Source: Amycolatopsis jejuensis (GTDB taxonomy: Bacteria > Actinomycetota > Actinomycetes > Mycobacteriales > Pseudonocardiaceae). Taken from it: DNA of 64,000 bases. Location: NCBI RefSeq assembly GCF_000717335.1, contig NZ_JNYZ01000012.1, positions 310,001 through 374,000 of the forward strand. Direction: 5' to 3'. The notes under the pieces were generated by a model that did not search any database, had not been told where the DNA came from, and worked only from the letters and a program-made list of their open reading frames with translations. This document shows positions 36,196 through 43,451 of the stretch, one piece after another (within the stretch, counting starts at the first letter, position 1; the number at the start of each line of letters is the position of its first letter). A program made the position numbers and the translations under genes.

Positions 36196-37721
36196 GCGTC
36201 CTTCCCCCTCGGTCGGGTCTGCGTTCTCGCCTTGGCCTCGGCGACTTCATCCCGATCGAGAAGCGGATCGACCGGCATCCGTGGCTGGCGACCGTCGCGA
36301 TCGGCGGCGGCCTGCTCGCCGTGGTCGCCGAGGTGTTTGTCCCGGACCTGGCGTTTCTCGTCTTCGCGGTCACCGCGCTGCTGATCGGGTACGCGTTCTC
36401 GCCAAGGGACGAGGTCACCGGCCTGACCCTGCTGCTGTCGGCGACGTTCCTGCTCCCGGCGAACCTCGTGCTGGCGCCGCTTGGTCAGTCGGGCGTACCG
36501 AGCGGTTTGCTGGCGAGCGGGTTGCTGCTGATCTGGTTCTGCCTGCGCTGCGCCCCCGACCTCGGCACCGACCGGCACTTCCAGCCACTGCGGATCGTGG
36601 TGCTGTTCGCCGTGGTGAGCCAGCTCGCGAGTTACGCGGCGGGGCAGGTCCGCGGCCTGAGCCCGCTCGAGTTGTCGGGCGCGAACGCCGGACTGCTGGC
36701 CGAGCTGAGCGCGATGGGCATTCTGCTGTACACCGCCGACACACTGCGCGACATCCGCGCGGTCCGGCGAGTGCTGAACCGCGTGACGGCAGGCGCGGCA
36801 ATCCTCGCGTTCGTAGCGGCGCTGCAGTTCTTCAGCATCGTCGACCTGGCGAAGCTGATCCGGCTGCCGGGCCTCACCGTGCACACTTCGACGGCCGACT
36901 TCGTCCAGAGCCGCGACGGCTTCAACCGCGTCGCGGGCCTTGCCACGCACCCCATCGAGTACGGCGTCGTGCTCAGCATGGCCTTGCCCATCGCACTGCA
37001 CCTGGCGCTCACCGCACAGCGGCGCAAGGCCGCGCGCTGGGTGGTCGTCGCCATGATCGCGGGCGGGATCCCGCTGTCGATCGGCCGGTCGGCAATCCTG
37101 GCGACTGGAGTCGCACTGCTGGTCTACCTGGCGTCCCTGCGCATGCGGACGCTGCTGAACATGCTGCCGTTCGCGATCGCCGGGCTCGTAGTGGTGCAGG
37201 CTGGTGCGCCGGGGTTGCTGACGAGTATCAAAGGCCTGTTCACCAACGCCGGAACGGACCCGAGCATCGAAGGCCGTACCGACGATTACGCCGCGGTATT
37301 CGGGCTATGGCAACATCATCCGCTTTTCGGCATCGGGCCGGGTACTTACGTGCCGAAGCTGTACCGGGTGCTGGACAACGAGTACCTGTACGAGCTGGTG
37401 ACCGTCGGGGTGGTCGGTCTCGGCGTGACGCTGGCGATGTTCGGCATGGGCTATTCGCTTTCCCGCCGCGTGTACCGAACCGCCCCGAGCGCCGACGCCC
37501 GCGGCATGGGCCAGGCACTGGCCGGTTCGATCGCGGCTGCCGCGGTGGCGGCTTTCACGTTCGACGCTTTCGGTTTCGCGATCATGTTCATCACGACCCA
37601 CGTACTGATCGGCTGCGCGGCTGCGCTGTGGCGCGTGTCGGTGCGCGACGTCCCGGAAGCGGAACGCCTGCCACCGACGTGGATCCGCCGACTGGCAAAC
37701 CGGACGTTACGCCCGGCTTGA
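36192..37721 (+). CDS. O-antigen ligase/polymerase family protein (Wzy-type)
   Basis: A 509-residue protein with about twelve transmembrane helices. The large loop and the motif region RTDDYAAVFGLWQHHPLFGIGPGTY (about residues 358-382) are characteristic of the O-antigen ligase/polymerase (Wzy_C) family; FNRVAGLATHPIEYGVVLSM (about 238) contains the conserved Arg and His-Pro. It probably polymerises the exported repeat units. GTG 36192 overlaps the Wzz-like gene. It is followed 95 bases later by the seven-core repeat array. Confidence 0.85.
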   Translation: MSVLPPRSGLRSRLGLGDFIPIEKRIDRHPWLATVAIGGGLLAVVAEVFVPDLAFLVFAVTALLIGYAFSPRDEVTGLTLLLSATFLLPANLVLAPLGQSGVPSGLLASGLLLIWFCLRCAPDLGTDRHFQPLRIVVLFAVVSQLASYAAGQVRGLSPLELSGANAGLLAELSAMGILLYTADTLRDIRAVRRVLNRVTAGAAILAFVAALQFFSIVDLAKLIRLPGLTVHTSTADFVQSRDGFNRVAGLATHPIEYGVVLSMALPIALHLALTAQRRKAARWVVVAMIAGGIPLSIGRSAILATGVALLVYLASLRMRTLLNMLPFAIAGLVVVQAGAPGLLTSIKGLFTNAGTDPSIEGRTDDYAAVFGLWQHHPLFGIGPGTYVPKLYRVLDNEYLYELVTVGVVGLGVTLAMFGMGYSLSRRVYRTAPSADARGMGQALAGSIAAAAVAAFTFDAFGFAIMFITTHVLIGCAAALWRVSVRDVPEAERLPPTWIRRLANRTLRPA

Positions 37722-37813
37722 GTCCGTCTGCGGGGGTTCCTGCCGCGCGCCCTCGTGCTCCGCGACCCTATGCTCCCCGGCTCCCGCTGAGTGCTTGCGC
37801 CCCTTCTCACCCC

Positions 37814-38014
37814 ACCCCAATGTGGCATTGGGTGCATGTGACGCACCCAATGTGGCGTTGGGTGCATGTGACGCACCCAATGTGGCGTTGGGTGCGTGGG
37901 ATGCAGCGAATGTGGCATTGGTTGCGTGGGATGCAGCGAACGCCACATTGGGTGCGTGGGATGCAGCGAATGTGGCGTTGGTTGCGTGGGATGCAGCGAA
38001 TGTGGCATTGGGGC
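37814..38014 (+). repeat. 30-bp modular palindromic repeat array, seven cores
   Basis: Cores begin at 37817, 37847, 37877, 37907, 37937, 37967 and 37997, at an exact 30-bp period. Cores 1-3 are followed mainly by spacer GTGCATGTGACGCAC; later cores by GTGCGTGGGATGCAG, and their first base pair is changed (CGAATG). Core 5 has the complementary CCA centre. Several cores carry GCGTTGG instead of GCATTGG. Open frames across the array (for example 37795-38037) are a property of the repeat and not genes. Same family as 2988-3067 and 11494-11574. Confidence 0.93.
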
Positions 38015-38084
38015 GATGCGGACGGAAGCCGGGCTGAGCCAGCCCGAACCCTGCCGAGCCAGCCTGAACCGGGCTGACCTGCCT

Positions 38085-38169
38085 GAATCGGCGTGGAGCC
38101 GGTCGGGAACCGTGGCAGTAACCGCCTGACACCGGCCGAACCGGTCGAATCGGCGTGGAGCCGGTCGGG
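38085..38169 (+). repeat. Pair of 23-bp direct repeats
   Basis: GAATCGGCGTGGAGCCGGT continuing with CGGG occurs at 38085-38107 and 38147-38169, 62 bp apart, embedded in 200 bp of Pro/Arg-coding-like, gene-free sequence between the repeat array and the glycosyltransferase at 38222. Shorter pieces such as CCCGAACC also recur nearby. Together with the array this makes 37722-38221 a 500-bp repeat-built gap with no gene I can support. Confidence 0.75.
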
Positions 38170-38221
38170 CTCGGCGGAAATCTCGCAGTACCAGCCCGAA
38201 CCGGCCCCAGCCCGGCGAGAG

Positions 38222-39037
38222 TCAGCGGTCGGTACCCCAGCTGACCCGCCGCCCTCGTGCCCGCCGAACCGCATCCAACCCCCGCACCACCAGGCTCACC
38301 CCGGTGAACACCGCCGCATCCACCGGCCGCACCTGCCCACTCCGCACCAACCGCGCCAAAACCCCCAACCCCGCCGCCCCCGTCGACGGCGGCAGCCCCA
38401 GTTCCGTCAGCTGCTGGTTCCCCGCGATCACCCGGATTCGGCGGCGCACCATCGCGCGGATCGTGCGTACCGGGGTCACCGTCACCACGACGTCCTCCAC
38501 CACCACCCGCCGGGACGCGCCGATCCGCCGTTCGACGTAGCCGTCGTCCGCGATGAGGTTCTCCGGCAGCGGGAACGTCTCCGCGTGCCCCGCCTCCGAC
38601 AGCACGTACACGCCCCGCCCCGCGCCGTTCGCGCGTACCGCGGGCAGTTGCTGCCATGCCGCGAGATACCGCCGGACCAGCCACGACGCTTCTTCCGTGC
38701 GCAATCGCACTCCCGGAACCGCAAGAAGTGCTCCCGTTTCCGCAAGTGCGGCACCAAGCTGTAACAAGCCGTTCGCGTCGATTTCGATGTCCGCGTCCAC
38801 ATACGCGCGCGGGTAGGTGACACAACTCTCGTCACCGAGATTCAGTGCGTGCGCCTTTCCCGGCCGGGCGGTGTCGAGTACGACATCTCCGCCGGCCGCC
38901 CGCGCGGCTGCGGCAGTGCCGTCGGAACACCCGTTCGCGACGACCACGCAGCGCAGCCGTTGCGGTTCCCCGCACAGCCTCCGGACCGCCTGTCCGACGG
39001 AGCTTTCTTCATTGTGTGCTGGGATGACCACGTCCAC
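38222..39037 (-). CDS. Family 2 glycosyltransferase
   Basis: A GT-A transferase of 271 residues. MDVVIPAHNEESSVGQAV starts the fold, ANGCSDGTAAAA follows, and RAYVDADIEIDANG (about residue 76) carries the D-x-D metal motif. There is no membrane segment, so it uses an activated sugar in the cytosol. ATG 39037 starts the fold with no extension. It is alone on the minus strand in the middle of the polysaccharide locus. Confidence 0.85.
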   Translation of the reverse strand: MDVVIPAHNEESSVGQAVRRLCGEPQRLRCVVVANGCSDGTAAAARAAGGDVVLDTARPGKAHALNLGDESCVTYPRAYVDADIEIDANGLLQLGAALAETGALLAVPGVRLRTEEASWLVRRYLAAWQQLPAVRANGAGRGVYVLSEAGHAETFPLPENLIADDGYVERRIGASRRVVVEDVVVTVTPVRTIRAMVRRRIRVIAGNQQLTELGLPPSTGAAGLGVLARLVRSGQVRPVDAAVFTGVSLVVRGLDAVRRARGRRVSWGTDR

Positions 39038-39259
39038 GCGGACAGCCTACGGAAGGTCACCACCGGACCGGAAGAAGATCTTTCCGGAAAAATCCCGTGA
39101 TCATTTCACTGAAACGGGTGGAAGATCGCTTTCGAAGGGTGCGGAACACCATTTCTCGGCGATACTGACCCAGGTCCGCAGTGCTTTTTACGGGCTGTCA
39201 CCGGGCGGTACCTTGCAATGTGGGGCGAGGCCATGCATAGTCCTTCACGTTCCATCACG

Positions 39260-39273
39260 AACCGATATCGGTT
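39260..39273. promoter_or_regulatory. 14-bp perfect palindrome upstream of the beta-helix gene
   Basis: AACCGATATCGGTT, about 40 bases before the TTG start of the 39314 gene and just before an AT-rich stretch and GGAGGTGAGG. It suits a dimeric repressor site. Further imperfect inverted repeats lie upstream (39068-39087 and 39094-39118). The binding protein is unknown. Confidence 0.35.
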
Positions 39274-39313
39274 GCATTTCTGTCATCATTTTTACCTTGG
39301 AGGTGAGGCGCTC

Positions 39314-40327
39314 TTGCGCCGCATCCTTGTTTCCGCGGGTCTCATGGGCGCCGTGCTCACGGTCGCCTTCGTGGTGGTCCAGCTCAGCGGCGGGTTCGCC
39401 CGCCAGCCCGAGCCGGTCACCGTCGCGGACGCGTCGTGGCACGGCCGTTACGACGGCAGCCGCTGTACCCGCCAGAACACCACCCCGTCCCCCACCCCAT
39501 CCCCGACCCAGACCGCAGCTCCGGCAGCAACGACGTCCGCCGCCCCCGCGGCGACCGCCACTGTCGTAGCCCCGCCGCCGGCCAAGTCCGACCCCGCCCC
39601 CAGCGGGTACGGCGTCCCGTCCGGCGTCACGCTGAAGAGCGTCAAGGACGTGACCGCCGACCAGGCAGGCCAGGTTCTCGACGCGCTGAACGTGAGCGGC
39701 ACGATCACCGTCACGGCCCCCGACGTGACGATCAAGCGCAGCAAGTTCACCGGCACCGGCCAGGACTGGGCGGTGCACACCAGCGGCAACGGCTCGGTGC
39801 GCATCGAGGACTCCACGTTCTCCGGCGACTACCAGAGTGAAGCCATCAGCTACCACAACTGGAGCGCCACCCGGATCGACCTTTCCGGGATGAGCAACGA
39901 CGGAGCGAAACTCGGCAACAACGTGTCGCTCACCGATTCCTGGATCCACGACTTCAAGCCCGCCGACGGCGCACACAGCGACGGCGTGCAGCTGGTCGAG
40001 GACGTCGGGAACATCGTGATCAAGAACAACAAGATCGACCTCGGCACCAAGGTCGGCAATGCGGCGATCTTCCTTTCCCCGGACATCGGGGCGGAGCGGC
40101 CGTCCGCGGGCCCGATCAGCATCGACGGCAACACGCTCGGCGGTGGCGGTTACACGCTCTACAGCGTGAACGGCCGCGACGGTGCGACGTTGCAGAGTGT
40201 CGCGATCACCAACAACAAGTTCGTGCGGAATGCGCTTTACGGCCCGGTTTACGCGAGTGAATTCGTCGCGAAAACCGTGTCCGGCAATACGTACACGGAT
40301 GGCACCGCCCTGAAGATGCCGTCCTGA
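39314..40327 (+). CDS. Secreted or anchored right-handed beta-helix protein
   Basis: A 337-residue protein. It starts with a signal peptide or anchor (LVSAGLMGAVLTVAFVVVQL), followed by a Thr/Pro/Ala-rich linker of about 60 residues. The rest is built of short beta-helix coils rich in Asn, Ser, Gly and Asp (TITVTAPDVTIKRSKFTG, SVRIEDSTFSGDY, VSLTDSWIHDFKP). GAHSDGVQLVEDVGN is shared exactly in plan with the next gene and with pectate-lyase-like and polysaccharide-modifying proteins. TTG 39314 was chosen because GGAGGTGAGG lies 5-15 bases upstream. A role as a lyase or epimerase for the local polysaccharide is plausible but catalytic residues are not certain. Confidence 0.78.
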   Translation: MRRILVSAGLMGAVLTVAFVVVQLSGGFARQPEPVTVADASWHGRYDGSRCTRQNTTPSPTPSPTQTAAPAATTSAAPAATATVVAPPPAKSDPAPSGYGVPSGVTLKSVKDVTADQAGQVLDALNVSGTITVTAPDVTIKRSKFTGTGQDWAVHTSGNGSVRIEDSTFSGDYQSEAISYHNWSATRIDLSGMSNDGAKLGNNVSLTDSWIHDFKPADGAHSDGVQLVEDVGNIVIKNNKIDLGTKVGNAAIFLSPDIGAERPSAGPISIDGNTLGGGGYTLYSVNGRDGATLQSVAITNNKFVRNALYGPVYASEFVAKTVSGNTYTDGTALKMPS

Positions 40328-40339
40328 CCCCCGCAAGTC

Positions 40340-40376
40340 CCGGCCCGGTGCCTTTCGCTCGGAGGCGCCGGGCCGG
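40340..40376. terminator. GC-rich hairpin between the two beta-helix genes
   Basis: Arms at 40340-40352 (CCGGCCCGGTGCC) and 40364-40376 pair at nearly all positions around an 11-base loop. It lies 13 bases after the first beta-helix stop. No T-run, but the position suits transcript ending or processing. Confidence 0.55.
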
Positions 40377-40402
40377 TCCGCGTCCCGGGTATCGTCGGAA
40401 AC

Positions 40403-41212
40403 GTGCGTCCGGCGAAAGTGCTTGTCATCGCGGGGGTCGTGGTCGCCGCCGCAGCCGTCGTCGTGGCCGTTTCCGTCCGGAATCCCGAACCCCCGCCCGC
40501 GCCACCGCCCGCACCGGCGTCCGGTTCGCTCACTGCCGACCGACCCGGCATGGTGCTCACCGGTCTCGACGTCCGGGGAATGCTCACCGTCACCGCGCCC
40601 GGTGTCACAGTCAAAAACAGCAAATTCACCGGTGACGGCAGTACCCCGTGGGGTATTCACACCGAGGGTGAAGGTTCGGTACGCATCGAGGACACCGTGA
40701 TCACCGGCGACTACGGTGAGGCCGGAATCGCGTACGGAAATTGGTCGGCAATCCGGGTCGAAATCACGGGAATGTCCAACGACGGCGCAAAGCTCGGCCC
40801 GCACTCTTCGATCACCGATTCCTGGATCCACGATTTCAAGCCGTCCCCCGGCGCGCATTCCGACGGGCTGCAGCTGGTCGAGGACGTCGGCGACGTGGTG
40901 ATCAAGAACAACCGCATCGAGATCGGCACCGGGGAAGGCGCGAACGCGGCGATCTTCCTTTCGCCGGACATCGGCCCCGACCACCCCGGCGCGGGCCCGG
41001 TCGTCGTCGAAGGCAACACGCTCGGCGGTGGCGGCTACACGTTCTACAGCGTCGGCGGCCAGGAAGGCGCGCGGCTGCACGACGTCACCTTCACCGGCAA
41101 CACCTTCCTGCCCGATGCGAAGTACGGCCCGATCTATCCCTCGGATTTCGACGTCCGCACGGTGTCCGGCAACGTTTTCGCCGATGGCTCCCCGGTACCG
41201 CTACCGCGCTGA
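40403..41212 (+). CDS. Secreted or anchored right-handed beta-helix protein (paralogue)
   Basis: A 269-residue paralogue of the 39314 protein, with a hydrophobic signal/anchor (VLVIAGVVVAAAAVVVAVSV) at the N-terminus and a much shorter Pro/Ala linker. Coils match in order: GMLTVTAPGVTVKNSKFTG, SVRIEDTVITGDY, SITDSWIHDFKPSPGAHSDG, LVEDVGDVVIKNNRI, and NTLGGGGYTFYSV. The start GTG 40403 has no Shine-Dalgarno; TATCGT seven bases upstream could be a -10 element of a leaderless transcript. Its 3' end overlaps the convergent acyltransferase by 79 bases. A recent tandem duplication is likely. Confidence 0.78.
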   Translation: MRPAKVLVIAGVVVAAAAVVVAVSVRNPEPPPAPPPAPASGSLTADRPGMVLTGLDVRGMLTVTAPGVTVKNSKFTGDGSTPWGIHTEGEGSVRIEDTVITGDYGEAGIAYGNWSAIRVEITGMSNDGAKLGPHSSITDSWIHDFKPSPGAHSDGLQLVEDVGDVVIKNNRIEIGTGEGANAAIFLSPDIGPDHPGAGPVVVEGNTLGGGGYTFYSVGGQEGARLHDVTFTGNTFLPDAKYGPIYPSDFDVRTVSGNVFADGSPVPLPR

Positions 41213-42327
41213 GGCAGCTTCGCCCGCACAGCGGCGGCGAGCGCGGCCACCGAGCGGTGCCGCTGGAACGGCAGTTCGAACACCGCCGCGAAACCGCGCG
41301 CGAACAGCACCGCCACCGGCACCACGATCACCGCGGTGAGCAGGAACGACGGCAGCCCCGCAGGAACGTGCGGGCCGATCAGCAACCGGCTCACGATCGC
41401 GACGATCGGCACGTGCACCAGGTACAAGCTGTAGGAACACGACCCGAGCGCCCGCAACGGCTTCGTGTCCAGGAACCGCACCAGCCACGCCGGACGGCCC
41501 TGCGCGAGCCCAGCCAGCAGCGCGGCGGTGGGGAAGGCGGCAAGCAGGTCGATCCAGAAGTAATTGTTGACGGTCCGTACCGAGCCGAGGATCGCGATCA
41601 GCCCGGCAATCGCCGCGCCACCGGCGAGCGCCAGCCACGGCCACGGCACGCGCCGGATCTTGCCCGGCGCAAGCACTCCGGCGGCCACCACGCCGAGCGC
41701 GAACAGCACGGCGAATTCGGGCGTCAGGTGCAGGAGCGACGCAAACACCCGGACCTTCCCGGACAGCAGCTGCAGCAGCACTACCCCGGTCAGCACGCAC
41801 GCCACGAGCGTGATCGCGCCCACGTGCCGACGCAGCAGAAGCAGCAGCGGGAACACCAGGTACAGCTGCGCTTCCACGGCAATCGACCAGAATGCGCTGT
41901 TCGGGCTCGGCGCGGAAACCGCGTCCTGCACGAGCAATCCGAACACCAGGAAGGATTTTCCGGTCGGCACCACACCCGGTGTCTCGGTCACCAGAAAACG
42001 CGCGATCAGGAAGCTGAACACCAGCGCGGCCCAGTACGCGGGCAGGATCCGCCACGCCCGGCGGCGCAGGAACGTACGGATGCGGCCGAGCCGCCAGTCC
42101 CGTTGCGCGGGCGCGACCGCGAGCGAAAACCCGGACAGCACGATGAACACGACCACCGCGAGATGGCCGTAGAGCAGGAACGACAGCCACCATGGCCCGG
42201 TGTCGGCGGGGAACCCGGGGTAGGAGAACAGCCGGCAGTGGTGCAGTACGACGAACAGCGCGGCGAGCCCGCGCACGCCGTCGAGCCCGGCCAGCCGGAC
42301 CGGTTTCGGCTGTTCGGTACCGCTCAC
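41134..42327 (-). CDS. Acyltransferase 3 family membrane protein
   Basis: A 397-residue integral membrane protein with about ten transmembrane helices. The family start LAGLDGVRGLAALFVVLHHC includes the R-G-L-A-A motif and the conserved His of the His-x-x-x-Asp/His pair (here HHC). FWSIAVEAQLYLVFPLLLLL (about residue 155) and SYSLYLVHVPIVAIVS (about 300) are also diagnostic. Such proteins O-acetylate surface polysaccharides. GTG 42327 has GGGAG just upstream; the longer frame lacks the family pattern. The C-terminal 25 residues are encoded over the 3' end of the beta-helix gene. Confidence 0.85.
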   Translation of the reverse strand: MSGTEQPKPVRLAGLDGVRGLAALFVVLHHCRLFSYPGFPADTGPWWLSFLLYGHLAVVVFIVLSGFSLAVAPAQRDWRLGRIRTFLRRRAWRILPAYWAALVFSFLIARFLVTETPGVVPTGKSFLVFGLLVQDAVSAPSPNSAFWSIAVEAQLYLVFPLLLLLRRHVGAITLVACVLTGVVLLQLLSGKVRVFASLLHLTPEFAVLFALGVVAAGVLAPGKIRRVPWPWLALAGGAAIAGLIAILGSVRTVNNYFWIDLLAAFPTAALLAGLAQGRPAWLVRFLDTKPLRALGSCSYSLYLVHVPIVAIVSRLLIGPHVPAGLPSFLLTAVIVVPVAVLFARGFAAVFELPFQRHRSVAALAAAVRAKLPQRGSGTGEPSAKTLPDTVRTSKSEG

Positions 42328-42515
42328 GTCGGTGACTCCCCGCAGCCGGTTCCGCCGCCGCAGTGATCCCGGGGGCGGAGAAATAACGATGCCGTCCTCA
42401 CTACATCGGTGCGGGCCGGTCGCTCGTAACGCCGACCCGCGATTTCCGATTCCGTTCTCGATGGGGTGCGCGGGGAAGACCCGCTGCCGGGAGCCAGTAC
42501 GGCGGAGGGGCAAGC

Positions 42516-43451
42516 ATGGCCGACGGATCGAACGCGACCGCAAGAACCAGGCCGGTGCTCTCGCTGGCAATGCCGCTGTACAACGGCGAACGGTTCCTTG
42601 CCGAGGCGCTCGACAGCATCCGGGCCCAGGACTTCACCGACTGGCAGCTGCTGATCTGTGACAACGCGTCGTCCGATCGCACCGAGGTGATCGCGAAGGA
42701 GTACAGCGCCCTCGACTCGCGGATTTCGTACGTGCGCCACGAACGCAACCTCGGCGCGGCCCGCAACCACAACTATGGTTTCCACCACACCGACGGCGAC
42801 TACTTCGCGTGGGTACACGGCGACAACGTCTACCTTCCGACGTACTTCAGCCGCTGCCTGGAAGAACTGCGCGCACACCCGGAAGCGTCGTGCGCACACA
42901 CTGTCGCGGTCGACATCGACGTCGACGGCAACCGCACACATCGCTGGGACGAAAACCTGCGCGCCGACCACGCCGACGTCGCGCTGCGCTTCCGTGATCT
43001 CACCGAGCAGGACCACATGTGCTTCGCGTGGTTCGGAGTCGTGAACCGAGACGTGCTCGCGCAGACCTCGCTGCACGCGTCGTTCGATTCGGCCGACCGG
43101 CTGGAGATCGTGGAACTCGCGCTGCGCGGCCCGATCCGCTTGATCGACGAGGAGCTGTTCCTGCACCGCGAGCACCCGGGCCGGATCATGCGCCAGGCTC
43201 CGACCGCGCGGTCGCGGTACCTGATCCTCGACCCGGAGTGGACCGGCCGGATTCCGTTCCCGGTGCTCAACATCGGGCGGCAGTACGCGCTCGCGGTGCT
43301 GCGTTCGCGACTCGGCACGCGTGACAAGCTGCGCTGCCTGCTGCAGATGCGCGGCTGGCTGCGGACGAACTGGAAGCGAATCCTCCGCACGATCGCGCGC
43401 GGCGGATTCGAGTACGCGAAGCTCGCCGTGCGCGCGGGGAGCAAGCGGTGA
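42516..43451 (+). CDS. Family 2 glycosyltransferase
   Basis: A GT-A transferase of 311 residues. The fold starts at LSLAMPLYNGERFLAEAL, followed by CDNASSDRT, and DGDYFAWVHGDNVYLPTYF (about residue 95) has the D-x-D-like HGDN site. The middle resembles WcaA/EpsJ-type transferases. ATG 42516 follows a 188-base gap with AGGGG upstream; the stop overlaps the flippase start (GTGA), coupling the two. Confidence 0.87.
   Translation: MADGSNATARTRPVLSLAMPLYNGERFLAEALDSIRAQDFTDWQLLICDNASSDRTEVIAKEYSALDSRISYVRHERNLGAARNHNYGFHHTDGDYFAWVHGDNVYLPTYFSRCLEELRAHPEASCAHTVAVDIDVDGNRTHRWDENLRADHADVALRFRDLTEQDHMCFAWFGVVNRDVLAQTSLHASFDSADRLEIVELALRGPIRLIDEELFLHREHPGRIMRQAPTARSRYLILDPEWTGRIPFPVLNIGRQYALAVLRSRLGTRDKLRCLLQMRGWLRTNWKRILRTIARGGFEYAKLAVRAGSKR

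Noticed and set aside
37814..38014. CRISPR array (regular 30-bp period)
   Set aside because: The spacers are themselves repeated and not unique, the period is too short for repeat plus spacer, and no cas gene is near.
37795..38037. Small gene encoding an NVALGACDAP repeat protein
   Set aside because: The open frame is a consequence of a nearly stop-free repeat; there is no ribosome site and other frames are just as open.
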